From positions 191,943 through 255,942 of the forward strand of contig JADFWU010000001.1 of the NCBI GenBank assembly GCA_015234045.1: a stretch of 64,000 nucleotides of DNA, written 5' to 3'. Below are positions 46,074 through 54,957 of the stretch, in pieces. The notes beneath the pieces are model-generated. The model saw nothing but the letters and a program-made list of their open reading frames with translations, ran no database searches and was not told the origin of the DNA. Source of the DNA: Magnetococcales bacterium. Lineage in GTDB: Bacteria > Pseudomonadota > Magnetococcia > Magnetococcales > JADFWU01. Within the stretch, counting starts at the first letter, position 1, and each line of letters starts with the position of its first letter. The position numbers and the translations under genes are program-made.

Positions 46074-47186
46074 CTAGCCAGGTTGGACAACATTTTTTCT
46101 GATGAAATCCAGATCGCGGTGTAGTCTATGCCATTTGGTCATCGGTGTAATCATGAGCAGGACCAATCCATTGGTTAAAAATGACTCTTTAACAGTTTGT
46201 GCCAATCTCATTCGACTTGTACTAAATCGTATCAACGCTTCATCACTCAGTTGATGTTGTCCATCCACACTTCTGGCCGCCTGTAAGTCGGGCTTAAGAA
46301 AGCTGGGACGCATGTCACGATCACTATGCCAGAAATGGCTATATGCGTCTTGTTTGATCAACAGATTTTTAATTTTGGACGCTTCCAATCCTTCGAAGAG
46401 ATAGGCAATGATTTCATCTTTGATACGCAATAGTGGCTGGTTATCTTGTGAATAAATAAGAGAATTGAGCAACCAGTGTACCCCATGACCCAACTCATGG
46501 CGCACGGTATTGCGTTGTTCATCGGAATTATTTTCAAGCACACAAAGATTGACCAGTATAATGGAGCCCGCCATATCTGGAAATTTGGATATGGGGCGAC
46601 CATCTATCAACGCAGCATGTGACACGCCTATATTTTGTTTGGTTACAGCTTCAAAATCTTCTTTACGATCAAAAAATATGACCAGATGTCCCCATTGAAA
46701 AGAGAGTTTTGGTGTCCCTTTAATCTGTTTTGGATCTAAATCATACATCTTGGAAAGCAATAGCGTAGGATTGGTTCCATAGTGTTGCAGAACCTTGGCA
46801 ATTTCATTGGCCGTTCGGCAATAGTAGTAAACGATCTTTAGGGTCATATAATTTTGAATGATTGTGAACTGCTCTGGTTTGTTGATAAGATCGAATAAAA
46901 AAGATTTGAAATCAATTTGTTGTCCGTTGTCAAACAATGCTTTGCTGAGGTGAAGGGCGCGTTTTGGCAATGCGGAAAGCCGAATCAATTGCCGGTAATG
47001 ACCGCGTTTGATTTTTGCACATTTGTTGCGCCGGGAAGATCGTGAATTGTCTGGCAAATCATTTGGATCTATACTCCTATTGAGAAAGTCGATCAGCTTA
47101 GTGCCAGAGTGTTGTACAACCCCCTGAATCCAATCTGATTCTTTCGCAGGCAGATCCTGAATTAATGTATGAAAAGGGCTATCCAA
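46074..47186 (-). CDS. Unassigned protein with HExxH zinc-protease motif
   Basis: A 370-residue soluble protein with no family I can name. Its middle carries VRHELGHGVHW (near residue 230), the HExxH zinc signature, and about 30 residues later RIKDEIIAYLFEG, where a Glu could be the third ligand as in gluzincins. The N-terminal half is helical and basic. The start is a TTG at 47184-47186 (next Met lies well inside). Two features are odd: no signal peptide and no propeptide, suggesting an intracellular peptidase. It is divergent from the Spo0M-like gene with a 65-bp gap, so joint regulation is possible. Confidence 0.7.
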   Translation of the reverse strand: MDSPFHTLIQDLPAKESDWIQGVVQHSGTKLIDFLNRSIDPNDLPDNSRSSRRNKCAKIKRGHYRQLIRLSALPKRALHLSKALFDNGQQIDFKSFLFDLINKPEQFTIIQNYMTLKIVYYYCRTANEIAKVLQHYGTNPTLLLSKMYDLDPKQIKGTPKLSFQWGHLVIFFDRKEDFEAVTKQNIGVSHAALIDGRPISKFPDMAGSIILVNLCVLENNSDEQRNTVRHELGHGVHWLLNSLIYSQDNQPLLRIKDEIIAYLFEGLEASKIKNLLIKQDAYSHFWHSDRDMRPSFLKPDLQAARSVDGQHQLSDEALIRFSTSRMRLAQTVKESFLTNGLVLLMITPMTKWHRLHRDLDFIRKNVVQPG

Positions 47187-47251
47187 TTGGGTTTACTCAC
47201 ATCTGTTCACAAAGTGGCAGGGATGTGCATCAATAAATAGGGATAAAGTTT

Positions 47252-47716
47252 ATGGGACTTTGGGACAGTTTGAAAGCGGTTTCTAATCTTGTAACGGGTG
47301 GCGGAGCCAAAGTCACGCTTGAAGTGATCGCACCTTCTGTTCGTGAACCGATTCAAGTCACCATTCGTGCAGAGGTGGGAGACTCTGATTTAAATGTACG
47401 CCGGGTCTATCTGATGGTCCGGGCCGAAGAGGATGTGGAAATACCCGATGTGCCCATGGCTGATGAAGATGGTACAATCATTCGGCAGGAGCTTGAGCGG
47501 GAAACAGAAACCTGTCGTTTGTCTTTTGATATTGCTGGTGAAATAGAGCTGCCTGCTGGATCAAGCCATGAATGGCAGGCTCAAATCGAACTGCCAGTTA
47601 ATGCACAACCCACTTATAAAGGTCGGTATGCCGAGCATGAGTGGAAATTTTTTGCCGGATTGGATACCTTTGGTAACGATCCTGATTCCGGTTGGATGGA
47701 AATTATTATCCAATAA
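47252..47716 (+). CDS. Arrestin/Spo0M-like beta-sandwich protein
   Basis: A 154-residue soluble protein, probably all beta. It starts MGLWDSLKAVSNLVTGGGAK and has alternating hydrophobic strands (VTLEVIAPSV, PIQVTIRAEVG, VRRVYLMVRAEED), the appearance of the Spo0M/arrestin-like fold. Function unknown; relatives act as protein-interaction modules. An AGGGA element lies ahead of its ATG. It is about 110 bp upstream of the MBL-hemerythrin fusion gene on the same strand and could form a unit with it. Confidence 0.65.
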   Translation: MGLWDSLKAVSNLVTGGGAKVTLEVIAPSVREPIQVTIRAEVGDSDLNVRRVYLMVRAEEDVEIPDVPMADEDGTIIRQELERETETCRLSFDIAGEIELPAGSSHEWQAQIELPVNAQPTYKGRYAEHEWKFFAGLDTFGNDPDSGWMEIIIQ

Positions 47717-47829
47717 CGGTTTTTTCGTTTAGGTTGGATAGAAAACACAGGCTGTCAGAAGGGTGGGATGAGTTGGTATAGAGGTAGGTCGATTTTCAGG
47801 GTAGAGTCTGTTCGTCAGATGAGGGCAGC

Positions 47830-50454
47830 ATGAAAAAAATCAAAAAAATAAAAATATCCAATGGTCTGTTCTGGGTAGAGATTCCAGAGGTACAACTCTA
47901 TATCCAGTGCGGATGCCCGGCTGATAGTGTTAAGCACTTGATGAAACGTGGTATTATTGTTGACCAGGAAAAAGGCGGTGCAACCTGTGAAACAGGGCCA
48001 AATGCCATTGTACTGTCCGATATGATGATCCAAAACGGTAGTTTTGCCAATCTGGCAGAGTTTCCGGTGCTGCAAATGTTTTACCGCCAGGGCATGATTA
48101 TTCCCAATCATCCCAATAATAGCGGCGATAATCCCATTCTGATCGGTCTGCGCGAGCAGGTGGAAGCGCAGATGCGTTACATCTTTCGCGGAAATTATGG
48201 CCTGACCTCAAAAGAGGAGATGCTGGCCGCTGGCGTACCACCCGATCAAGTGGATGAGCAAATGCGTATGAAATTGCGCTTTGCTTTTGGCAATATCCGT
48301 GCTTCTGAAGCCCTTCTTGATCATAGATTCGTTGATTCTGACCCTGTAGAAGTGCGTGATGGTGTAGTAATTCAACGTCTTAGAGTGAATTTGTTCAGAA
48401 TAACCTACGGTTCTGAACATGTGGATGTCGATCTCAATCTCTCATACTCTGCCAACTATCAGGCACCCTATCCGCTCAGTTTCCATAGTATCAGACGCGA
48501 ATATTTCGGTATCATCCATTCAGGTGACGGTGATGGATGGGATATCAATCGGCCCTCCATGGCCAGTATCCTGATGTTTCAAGGCAAGATTTATTTGATT
48601 GATGCGGGTCCAAATATCATGGCCAGTTTGTCTGCACTGGGTATCGGTATTAATGAGATAGAAGGGCTGTTTCATACCCATGCGCATGATGACCATTTTG
48701 CTGGTATTCCAACTCTAATCCGGGCTGGGCACCGTATCAAATATTATGCAACACCGCCTGTACGTGCCTCTGTAGCTAAAAAACTGGCTGCGCTGCTGAC
48801 CATGCCTGAAGAAGATTTTGGTGAATACTTTGAAGTGCATGATCTGGAATACGATGTTTGGAATAATATCGAAAGCCTGGATGTGATGCCGTTGTTCTCA
48901 CCCCATCCGGTAGAGACATCGATTTTTCATTTTCGTACGATCTGGCAAAATGGGTACAGCAGTTACGCCCATTACGCCGATATCGTTGATTTGGATGTGC
49001 TGGATGGTATGGCTGGGCCTTCTGAAGAGAATGGTATTACCGCTACCTTGGTTGCCAAGGTCAAGGCCGATTATGCCAAGCCTGCACAGATCAAAAAACT
49101 GGATATTGGCGGTGGAATGATCCACGGAAAAGCGGAAGATTTCCGCCATGACCGTTCAGAAAAAATGATTCTGGCACATACGGCACTGGAGTTGACCGAC
49201 CAGGAGAAGGAGATTGGTTCCGGTGCGCCTTTCGGCACTGTTGATGTACTGATCCCAACCCTTCAGGAGTATGTCTGGAAATATGCTTATGAGTTTTTGG
49301 AATCCTACTTTCCAAACGCACCTATCGACCAAATCCGTATTCTGCTAAATAATGAAGTGGTTACGTTCAATCCAGAAAGTATTATACTCAAATCAGGTAA
49401 TATCAATGATGATATCTTTCTGATTCTTACCGGTAGTGTTGAGATGATCAATGCCAATTCCGGTATGCGTGACATGATGTCAGCTGGTGTCTTAGTGGGT
49501 GATATCTCCGCGCTGAACAATGAGCCATCATCAAGAACCTATCGGGCTGCTAGCTTTGTTCAGGCACTACGCATGCCCTGTAGTGTCTATATGTACTTTA
49601 TCAAAACCAATGGACTATATGATGAGGTGGAGCGGTTACAGGTTAAGCGCTCCTTTCTGCAACGCACCTTCTTGTTGGGTGGTGCACTCTCCTATACTAC
49701 ACAAAATCAAATAGCCCGCCGTATGCAAGAGATCACTGTTAAAGCAGGTGAGAAGCTGGAGCATGAAAACCAGCCTGATCTGTTTGTGATCATTGATGGT
49801 GAAATGGAACGGGCTCTGGGTGATGATATCCTGGAGATTCTCGGACCTACCGATGTGTTTGGTGAAGAGTTGGCGGTATTCGATACGCCACCGCTGTTTG
49901 AAACGCGTGCTTCAGTGAATACGCGTATCTATTCCATTGCTGGTGAATCAGTACGTGATATTCCATTGATTCGTTGGAAATTGTTCGAGATTTTTGAACG
50001 TCGTCGTCGCCGTGTGTTGGAAGTGGGTGAAGGCGGACAGGTGCCTTTGATATGGCGTGCTGAATACCATGTTCATATCAATGAAATGGATCAGCAACAC
50101 CAGGAACTGTTCCGGTTGGGTAAAGATGTTCTTGATCTGATTGACTCTCAGACCGGTGGAGAACCTCTGAAACACGCATTCTGCCAATTAATCAAGTATA
50201 CACACTTCCATTTTGATGATGAAATCAGCTTGTTACGCAGGCGTGATTACCCAGAACTGGCAGCTCATGAAAGACAGCATCACGTGCTGTTAAATCAAAT
50301 AGAAGAATTGAAAGAAAAAATGGTTGCTCAGGATTATGTTATTTCTGAAAATTGCGATTTTATAGAATTTTTCAAGAAGTGGCTTGTTGATCATATTCTT
50401 TCAGAAGATCGTAAATATGGCACATTCTTTCGGGTGTCTGGTTGGGGTATGTAG
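47830..50454 (+). CDS. MBL-fold / cNMP-binding / cNMP-binding / hemerythrin fusion protein
   Basis: An 874-residue soluble fusion. After about 200 N-terminal residues of unclear fold comes a metallo-beta-lactamase domain with HTHAHDDHFAG (residues 282-292), and likely later ligands in FSPHPVETS (His359) and KLDIGGGMIHG (Asp425, His432). Two cyclic-nucleotide-binding-like domains follow at about 500-590 and 632-715 (LKSGNINDDIFLILTGSVEM; VFGEELAVFD). The C-terminus is a hemerythrin (about 740-870) with all seven diiron ligands visible: His757, His794, Glu798, His813, His817, His855, Asp860. The MBL part suggests a flavodiiron-like or hydrolytic activity; the hemerythrin would bind O2 and the middle a nucleotide. 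ATG with GAGGG upstream. Confidence 0.9.
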   Translation: MKKIKKIKISNGLFWVEIPEVQLYIQCGCPADSVKHLMKRGIIVDQEKGGATCETGPNAIVLSDMMIQNGSFANLAEFPVLQMFYRQGMIIPNHPNNSGDNPILIGLREQVEAQMRYIFRGNYGLTSKEEMLAAGVPPDQVDEQMRMKLRFAFGNIRASEALLDHRFVDSDPVEVRDGVVIQRLRVNLFRITYGSEHVDVDLNLSYSANYQAPYPLSFHSIRREYFGIIHSGDGDGWDINRPSMASILMFQGKIYLIDAGPNIMASLSALGIGINEIEGLFHTHAHDDHFAGIPTLIRAGHRIKYYATPPVRASVAKKLAALLTMPEEDFGEYFEVHDLEYDVWNNIESLDVMPLFSPHPVETSIFHFRTIWQNGYSSYAHYADIVDLDVLDGMAGPSEENGITATLVAKVKADYAKPAQIKKLDIGGGMIHGKAEDFRHDRSEKMILAHTALELTDQEKEIGSGAPFGTVDVLIPTLQEYVWKYAYEFLESYFPNAPIDQIRILLNNEVVTFNPESIILKSGNINDDIFLILTGSVEMINANSGMRDMMSAGVLVGDISALNNEPSSRTYRAASFVQALRMPCSVYMYFIKTNGLYDEVERLQVKRSFLQRTFLLGGALSYTTQNQIARRMQEITVKAGEKLEHENQPDLFVIIDGEMERALGDDILEILGPTDVFGEELAVFDTPPLFETRASVNTRIYSIAGESVRDIPLIRWKLFEIFERRRRRVLEVGEGGQVPLIWRAEYHVHINEMDQQHQELFRLGKDVLDLIDSQTGGEPLKHAFCQLIKYTHFHFDDEISLLRRRDYPELAAHERQHHVLLNQIEELKEKMVAQDYVISENCDFIEFFKKWLVDHILSEDRKYGTFFRVSGWGM

Positions 50455-50480
50455 AGATACCTCCACCGGACGATACCAAC

Positions 50481-50512
50481 AAAAAAGCCGACCTCATAGG
50501 GTCGGCTTTTTT
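50481..50512. terminator. Strong bidirectional terminator
   Basis: A perfect 13-bp stem (50481-50493 with 50500-50512; core aaaaaagccgacc) with a 6-nt loop, A-run on the left and T-run on the right. It lies between the convergent MBL-hemerythrin and sco genes and would terminate in both directions. Confidence 0.92.
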
Positions 50513-50536
50513 GTCTGATTTCGGATCGAAATCACG
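50510..50536. repeat. Family D palindromic motif, copy 2
   Basis: The segment around atttcggatcgaaat (near 50519-50533), flanked by ttgtct and cac, also occurs at about 13417-13441 with a single difference. Function unknown; only two copies seen. Confidence 0.5.
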
Positions 50537-50544
50537 ATACTATG

Positions 50545-51225
50545 TTATTTCAATGACGCGTAATATTTCTGAACTTCACGGATCTCAGCAAACAAAGAGT
50601 CCATACTCATCCTGTCTGGATAGATCATGCCGACAAACCGACCATCAGGATCAATCAGATAAAAAGCGGAAGTGTGATTTACCACATAGTCGCCATGCTC
50701 ATCTTTATCACCGATTATATAGCCAGCACCAACGGGTTTAGCCAGCTTGTCAACGGCATCCTGTGACGGGCCGGTAACACCGACAAAATCTGGGTTGAAA
50801 TAGCCGATATACTCTTTGAGGACATCAGCTGTATCACGTAATGGATCTACAGAGACAAATACTGCCCGTGTTGTCTTGGCAATAGGATCGTCAACCTCAC
50901 CTAATCGGGTAAAAAGCTCGGCCATTTTACCTAACGCCAATGGACAGACATCCGGGCAATGGGTATAGCCAAAAAAGGTAATATTCCATTGTCCTTTCAA
51001 ATTATCTTGAGTGAATGGCTGGCCAGCCTGATCAATCAGATCAAAATCCGGCACCACTTTTGGAGAGTCCAATAAAAGCGCCTTCAAAGCTTCAGGGGCT
51101 TTTTGCGTGGGTTGGTTCAAATTGAAATAGTTCAGGCCGATACTGAGTGCTGCAAAGAAAAGGGAGGCACCTATGAAGATGATGGCTACCTGTTTCATTG
51201 AAATGCCATTTTCAGTGTTTGACAT
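50545..51225 (-). CDS. SCO1/SenC-type copper chaperone
   Basis: A 226-residue membrane-anchored periplasmic thioredoxin-fold protein that loads copper into the CuA site of cytochrome oxidase. One N-terminal helix (IIFIGASLFFAALSIGL) anchors it. The copper ligands are CPDVC in GYTHCPDVCPLALG and the His in VVNHTSAFYLID. ATG start. It is the last gene of the minus-strand oxidase cluster, downstream of ctaB. It is one of two SCO homologs in this cluster; the other (55701-56522) lies between subunit III and subunit II genes. Confidence 0.94.
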   Translation of the reverse strand: MSNTENGISMKQVAIIFIGASLFFAALSIGLNYFNLNQPTQKAPEALKALLLDSPKVVPDFDLIDQAGQPFTQDNLKGQWNITFFGYTHCPDVCPLALGKMAELFTRLGEVDDPIAKTTRAVFVSVDPLRDTADVLKEYIGYFNPDFVGVTGPSQDAVDKLAKPVGAGYIIGDKDEHGDYVVNHTSAFYLIDPDGRFVGMIYPDRMSMDSLFAEIREVQKYYASLK

Positions 51226-51329
51226 AGTGATAGGTCTTTATGAAAGCAGTGATTTGACATGTATAGAATCAGATTCCATGGTTTATTTCTGATTCTGGAC
51301 TCAAGTGTAATTTATTTTCAATCTACACT

Positions 51330-51435
51330 GTTAGGCGTTACGCAGTTGAATGAACGTGTACCCGTTTCCCGCAGAAGCGGGAATGACGCTCTACGCTTTG
51401 ATGCCTGTTCAACCGGCAATTGCGTAACGTCTAAC
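51330..51435. repeat. Family C inverted-repeat element, copy 2
   Basis: A 106-bp element with 19-bp inverted ends (51330-51348 and 51417-51435, 17 of 19 matching). The interior holds a tcccgc/gcggga hairpin and an arm (acgctttgatg...) shared with the copy at 32658-32797. It lies between the sco and ctaB genes. Confidence 0.8.
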
Positions 51436-51475
51436 TGTTAACAGCAAGAGCGTGCAGAAAAAAAAGAGTGTCAAC

Positions 51476-52363
51476 TCAAAACAGGTAATTCAAAAAGTCT
51501 TCAGGGGTTTGGGCATCAATAACAAGGAATAGAAATAGGATTCCGAGATAACGCATCGAACCGATGAAGTTTTTCCAGGCTTCTTGTCGGGTAGGTGTCT
51601 GAACCATCTTCCAGTTACCAGCTAACAGAAGAACGCCAGCGATTAGCGCACCAATACCGTATATCACCCCAAGCTCGCCCAGATACCAAGGCACCAGTGA
51701 CGATCCGACCAATAAAATACTATTGACCAAAACCCAGTTGGCTGCCCGTTGTTCACCGACAACGACAGGAAGCATAGGCACGCCTACCTTGCGATACTCC
51801 TCTTTAAGGAAAATCGCCAAAGCCCAGAAATGAGAGGGTGTCCAAAGGAACAGTACCACAGCCAGCAACAACGGCAGAACACACAACTCAGGGCAAACAG
51901 AAGCCGCACCAGCCAACACGGCAAAGCTACCAGCCGCACCGCCAATGATGATATTTACCCAGTGCCGACGCTTCAGCCAAACCGTATAGACGATGCCATA
52001 GACAAAGGCACCCAAGAACAGGTGCAGTCCAACGATAGGATTGAAATACCAACTGGCTATACCGACACCCGTTATAATCAATCCACCAGCCAGCCACAGC
52101 GCGTTATAAGGATTGCCCATCTCCTTGGTCGCCAATGGGCGGGTGGAAGTGCGCTCCATTTTGCGATCAATATCACGATCATAGAAGTGATTGAAAACCG
52201 CACTGCTGGCAGAACCCAGCATCATCACCAAAATCAACATAGCAATGTGCGCCAAGCTGACCTGTTCAGCCATGGCCAGATAAGAGACCAAAGCTGTTAA
52301 CGTGATCATGCCGCCGATACGCAGCTTGAGCAGTTCGATATAGCGTTTTGCTGTCATAGCCAT
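51476..52363 (-). CDS. ctaB: Protoheme IX farnesyltransferase (CtaB/CyoE)
   Basis: A 295-residue multi-pass UbiA-family prenyltransferase that makes heme O from heme B and farnesyl diphosphate for aa3- or bo3-type oxidases. About nine hydrophobic helices and the prenyl-diphosphate/metal motif NHFYDRDIDRKMERTSTRPL (near residue 60) are clear, and WTPSHFWALAIFLKEEY is characteristic. ATG start; a second in-frame ATG lies two codons later. It follows the DUF420 gene by 12 bp and is separated from sco by a family C element. No ctaA-type heme A synthase is present in this window, so that step must be encoded elsewhere. Confidence 0.95.
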   Translation of the reverse strand: MAMTAKRYIELLKLRIGGMITLTALVSYLAMAEQVSLAHIAMLILVMMLGSASSAVFNHFYDRDIDRKMERTSTRPLATKEMGNPYNALWLAGGLIITGVGIASWYFNPIVGLHLFLGAFVYGIVYTVWLKRRHWVNIIIGGAAGSFAVLAGAASVCPELCVLPLLLAVVLFLWTPSHFWALAIFLKEEYRKVGVPMLPVVVGEQRAANWVLVNSILLVGSSLVPWYLGELGVIYGIGALIAGVLLLAGNWKMVQTPTRQEAWKNFIGSMRYLGILFLFLVIDAQTPEDFLNYLF

Positions 52364-52375
52364 GCCGAACGATTC

Positions 52376-52855
52376 CTAACTTGATGTATAGATGTGAAAG
52401 GCCATCCAGTAGACCACCACACCTGTAACAGAGACATACAGCCAGATAAAGGCCGTTTTATAGGCGATTCGCCGGTGTGCTTCAAGCTGTGTTGATCCAT
52501 CACCACCTGAACGTTCAAGTCGAATCCCTTTCCAGGCTCTAAGAACGGTCATGATGATCATGACGAGGGCAATGGCTGCAAACAACACATGAGAGATTAA
52601 AATGGTGAAGTAGATGGCGCGTACCTCGCCAACACCGGCAAATTCAACATGCCCAACATAGGCATGATATACCAGATAAGAAGCAAGGAAAATCGACGAA
52701 GTGATCAATGCTAAGATCATCGCCATAATATGTCCACTGCGATTATTACGTCGAATACGACCCACGCCTAATAGAATGAACAGGGTCGAAAGGACGTTCA
52801 AAGCCGCTTGTAGATGAGGGAGATAGCCAATGAATTCAGGCTGATGTTCAAACAT
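52376..52855 (-). CDS. DUF420 membrane protein, oxidase-associated
   Basis: A 159-residue protein with four hydrophobic helices, typical of DUF420. Family-like features are HLQAALNVLSTLFILLG and SYLVYHAYVGHVEF, and the His-bearing ISHVLFAAIALVMI. Homologs cluster with caa3/aa3 oxidase genes and CtaM-type members help oxidase assembly; a direct role here is inference. ATG start. It sits 6 bp downstream of the small membrane protein gene and 12 bp upstream of ctaB in the oxidase run. Confidence 0.85.
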   Translation of the reverse strand: MFEHQPEFIGYLPHLQAALNVLSTLFILLGVGRIRRNNRSGHIMAMILALITSSIFLASYLVYHAYVGHVEFAGVGEVRAIYFTILISHVLFAAIALVMIIMTVLRAWKGIRLERSGGDGSTQLEAHRRIAYKTAFIWLYVSVTGVVVYWMAFHIYTSS

Positions 52856-52861
52856 AATGGA

Positions 52862-53023
52862 TCAGGCTCCGAAGTGGAATACCTTGAAGAATAAAGAGGC
52901 GTACATAAAGACAGCCAAGCCAATCAGTACAATGGCGAAGATGAATTTGCCTTTATTATTTGATTTCGGCGCACTCTCCGAAGAGGGTGTCGTAGAGACA
53001 TTGGATTCCTGATTCTCAGCCAT
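52862..53023 (-). CDS. Small single-pass membrane protein in the oxidase cluster
   Basis: A 53-residue protein: a polar start (MAENQESNVSTTPSSESAPK) then one membrane helix (FIFAIVLIGLAVFMYASLFF). The ATG complementing 53021-53023 has GGAG upstream; the longer open reading frame from 53254 has an implausible leader that crosses the intergenic gap after ctaD. It lies just downstream of the ctaD terminator and just upstream of DUF420. Its size and position suggest an oxidase accessory or assembly subunit (inference); no family recognised. Confidence 0.7.
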   Translation of the reverse strand: MAENQESNVSTTPSSESAPKSNNKGKFIFAIVLIGLAVFMYASLFFKVFHFGA

Positions 53024-53277
53024 GTGTGACTCCAAAGAAGAATAGCCCGATTGACAAATTCCTACTATACGCGCTTTGTCTGTCCAGGGCACTAGACAGG
53101 CTCTAAGAAATATCAAATAGCTAAAAAAATCAAGGGCTGGTGAAACAATATTCGTATAAATGGTGCCGTATTCAGATAATGAAATTCTATAAAAGAATAA
53201 AATACAAAACGGATGCTGTTTATCAATGAAACAGTAATGGGTCGTGATGCACACTATTTTGAGCGATTAAGGCAAAA

Positions 53278-53310
53278 AAAAAGCGGGGAAACAAAGTCCC
53301 CCCGCTTTTT
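53278..53310 (-). terminator. Rho-independent terminator after ctaD
   Basis: An 11-bp GC-rich stem (53278-53288, 53300-53310; core aaaaagcgggg) with an 11-nt loop and T-run in the minus-strand direction, directly downstream of the ctaD stop. It would partly separate subunits III/II/I from the accessory genes, which must then have their own promoter or partial read-through. Confidence 0.88.
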
Positions 53311-53326
53311 AAATTCAACATACGAC

Positions 53327-54928
53327 TTAGCGTTTATCGTAGTTGTAAGGTGTCCAGTCAGCTGTCAACTCAACATCCTTGGGGAAGTTACCCGGACCAG
53401 GAGGTGAGGGGCAGTGAGTCCATTCCAGGGAGGCAGAATTCCAGGGATTCTCAGGGGCTTTCTCGCCGCCGATTGCACTGAAGAGCCAGTTCAGAATGGT
53501 AATTGCCATACCAACTGCAACGATCACAGCACCATAGAAGGCAATTTGATGATATCCCTCAAATTGAGGAAACATCTGGTAGTCCCAGTAACGACGGGGC
53601 ATGCCCTGGATGCCGATGATGAACAGTGGCCAGAAGGTCACGTTCACACCAACAAAGTTGATCAAGAAGCCAAGTTTACCCATTTTTTCATTCGGCATAC
53701 GACCACTGATTTTTGGGAACCAGTAGTAGACACCAGAAAAGATTGCGAAGGTCGCAAAGATGGCCATCACATAGTGGAAATGGGCATGTACAAAGGCAGT
53801 CTCACTCAGATGCACAGTCATGGAGGTCATGGCGAGCGGAATACCGGTCAAACCACCAATCAGTACCAGGAAGAGACAGGAACCAGCATACAACATGGCT
53901 GTGTTGTATGTGATGGCACCGCGATAGAGCGTGCCCCACATGGACATAACCATCAGGCCAACTGGTACGGAGATCAGCAAGGTGGAAACCATCTGACCAA
54001 CACGAATCCAGTCGGGCATGCCGGCAACGTAAAGATGGTGAACCCAAACTTCACCAGCCAGCAGGGTAATACCCCAGACACCGCCATAAACGCAGGCTTT
54101 ATAGTTAAAGATACGGTTCTTAGCCATGCCAGCGATAACCTCAAAGAGGACACCCATGGCAGGCAGGAAGATAACGTACACGGCAGGATGTGAATAGAAC
54201 CAGAACAGATTCTGATACAACAACACATCACCGCCAGCAGCGGGATCAAAGAAGTGCGTACCCAGATACTTGTCGAACAGCAGCATGGTTACGGCAGCAG
54301 CCAGAACCGGGATGAAGATCAGCTGGATGACAAAGGCCGCTACGGTTGTCCATACGAACACGTTGAGCTGGTTCCAGCCCATTCCGGGTGCGCGCATGTA
54401 AACCACAGTGACAAGGAAGTTGACCGCACCCAGGATCGACGAGAACCCCAACAGATGGACAGTGAACACATAAAAGGATGTGTTGGCACTGGTCATAACC
54501 GAGTAGGGTGGATAGCCGGTCCACATGATGTCCGGGGTGTCCGGGATCACAAAACCTGCCAGCGCAAGTACGATGGCCACAAAGAAGAGCCAGACGCTGA
54601 AGGCGTTGATCCGAGGAAAGGCCACGTCATTGGCCCCGATCATCAACGGGATAAAGTAGTTGGCAAAGTAGCCGGTCAACCCTGGAATCAAAAATGCCAG
54701 GATCATGGCAGCACCGTGAAAGTACAGCCAAGTGTTATAGGTGTCGCCGCCGGTGAAGGCGTCGCCAACCAGGTTTGGTCCCAATTGGGACTGTTCAATA
54801 CGAATCAAAAGGGCCATGGTGCCGGCCACAGCGAAAGCGGCTAAAGAGCCGACGAGGTACATTACCCCGATTCGCTTATGGTCGGTCGTAAAGACCCACT
54901 CTTTCCAAGATGATTGTGCTGCGCTCAT
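53327..54928 (-). CDS. ctaD: Cytochrome c oxidase subunit I (aa3 type)
   Basis: A 533-residue twelve-helix subunit that reduces O2 at the heme-copper site. Key motifs are WLYFHGAAMIL (low-spin heme ligand), WFYSHPAVYVIFLP (CuB His plus cross-linked Tyr), VWVHHLYVAG (CuB His pair) and HAHFHYVMAIF (heme ligands). The ATG at 54926-54928 is preferred over an in-frame TTG nine bases upstream (weak leader MGI, purine-rich GGGA site ahead of the ATG). It follows subunit II by 29 bp; a strong terminator follows it. Confidence 0.96.
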   Translation of the reverse strand: MSAAQSSWKEWVFTTDHKRIGVMYLVGSLAAFAVAGTMALLIRIEQSQLGPNLVGDAFTGGDTYNTWLYFHGAAMILAFLIPGLTGYFANYFIPLMIGANDVAFPRINAFSVWLFFVAIVLALAGFVIPDTPDIMWTGYPPYSVMTSANTSFYVFTVHLLGFSSILGAVNFLVTVVYMRAPGMGWNQLNVFVWTTVAAFVIQLIFIPVLAAAVTMLLFDKYLGTHFFDPAAGGDVLLYQNLFWFYSHPAVYVIFLPAMGVLFEVIAGMAKNRIFNYKACVYGGVWGITLLAGEVWVHHLYVAGMPDWIRVGQMVSTLLISVPVGLMVMSMWGTLYRGAITYNTAMLYAGSCLFLVLIGGLTGIPLAMTSMTVHLSETAFVHAHFHYVMAIFATFAIFSGVYYWFPKISGRMPNEKMGKLGFLINFVGVNVTFWPLFIIGIQGMPRRYWDYQMFPQFEGYHQIAFYGAVIVAVGMAITILNWLFSAIGGEKAPENPWNSASLEWTHCPSPPGPGNFPKDVELTADWTPYNYDKR

Positions 54929-54957
54929 AATTCCCAATCCTCTATTAAAATGGCGAA

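Noticed and set aside
53414-54193. 259-codon open frame on the plus strand inside ctaD, with another at 54254-54844
   Set aside because: Antisense to a fully conserved oxidase subunit I gene; low-complexity His/Gln/Asp-rich readings with no protein-like features.
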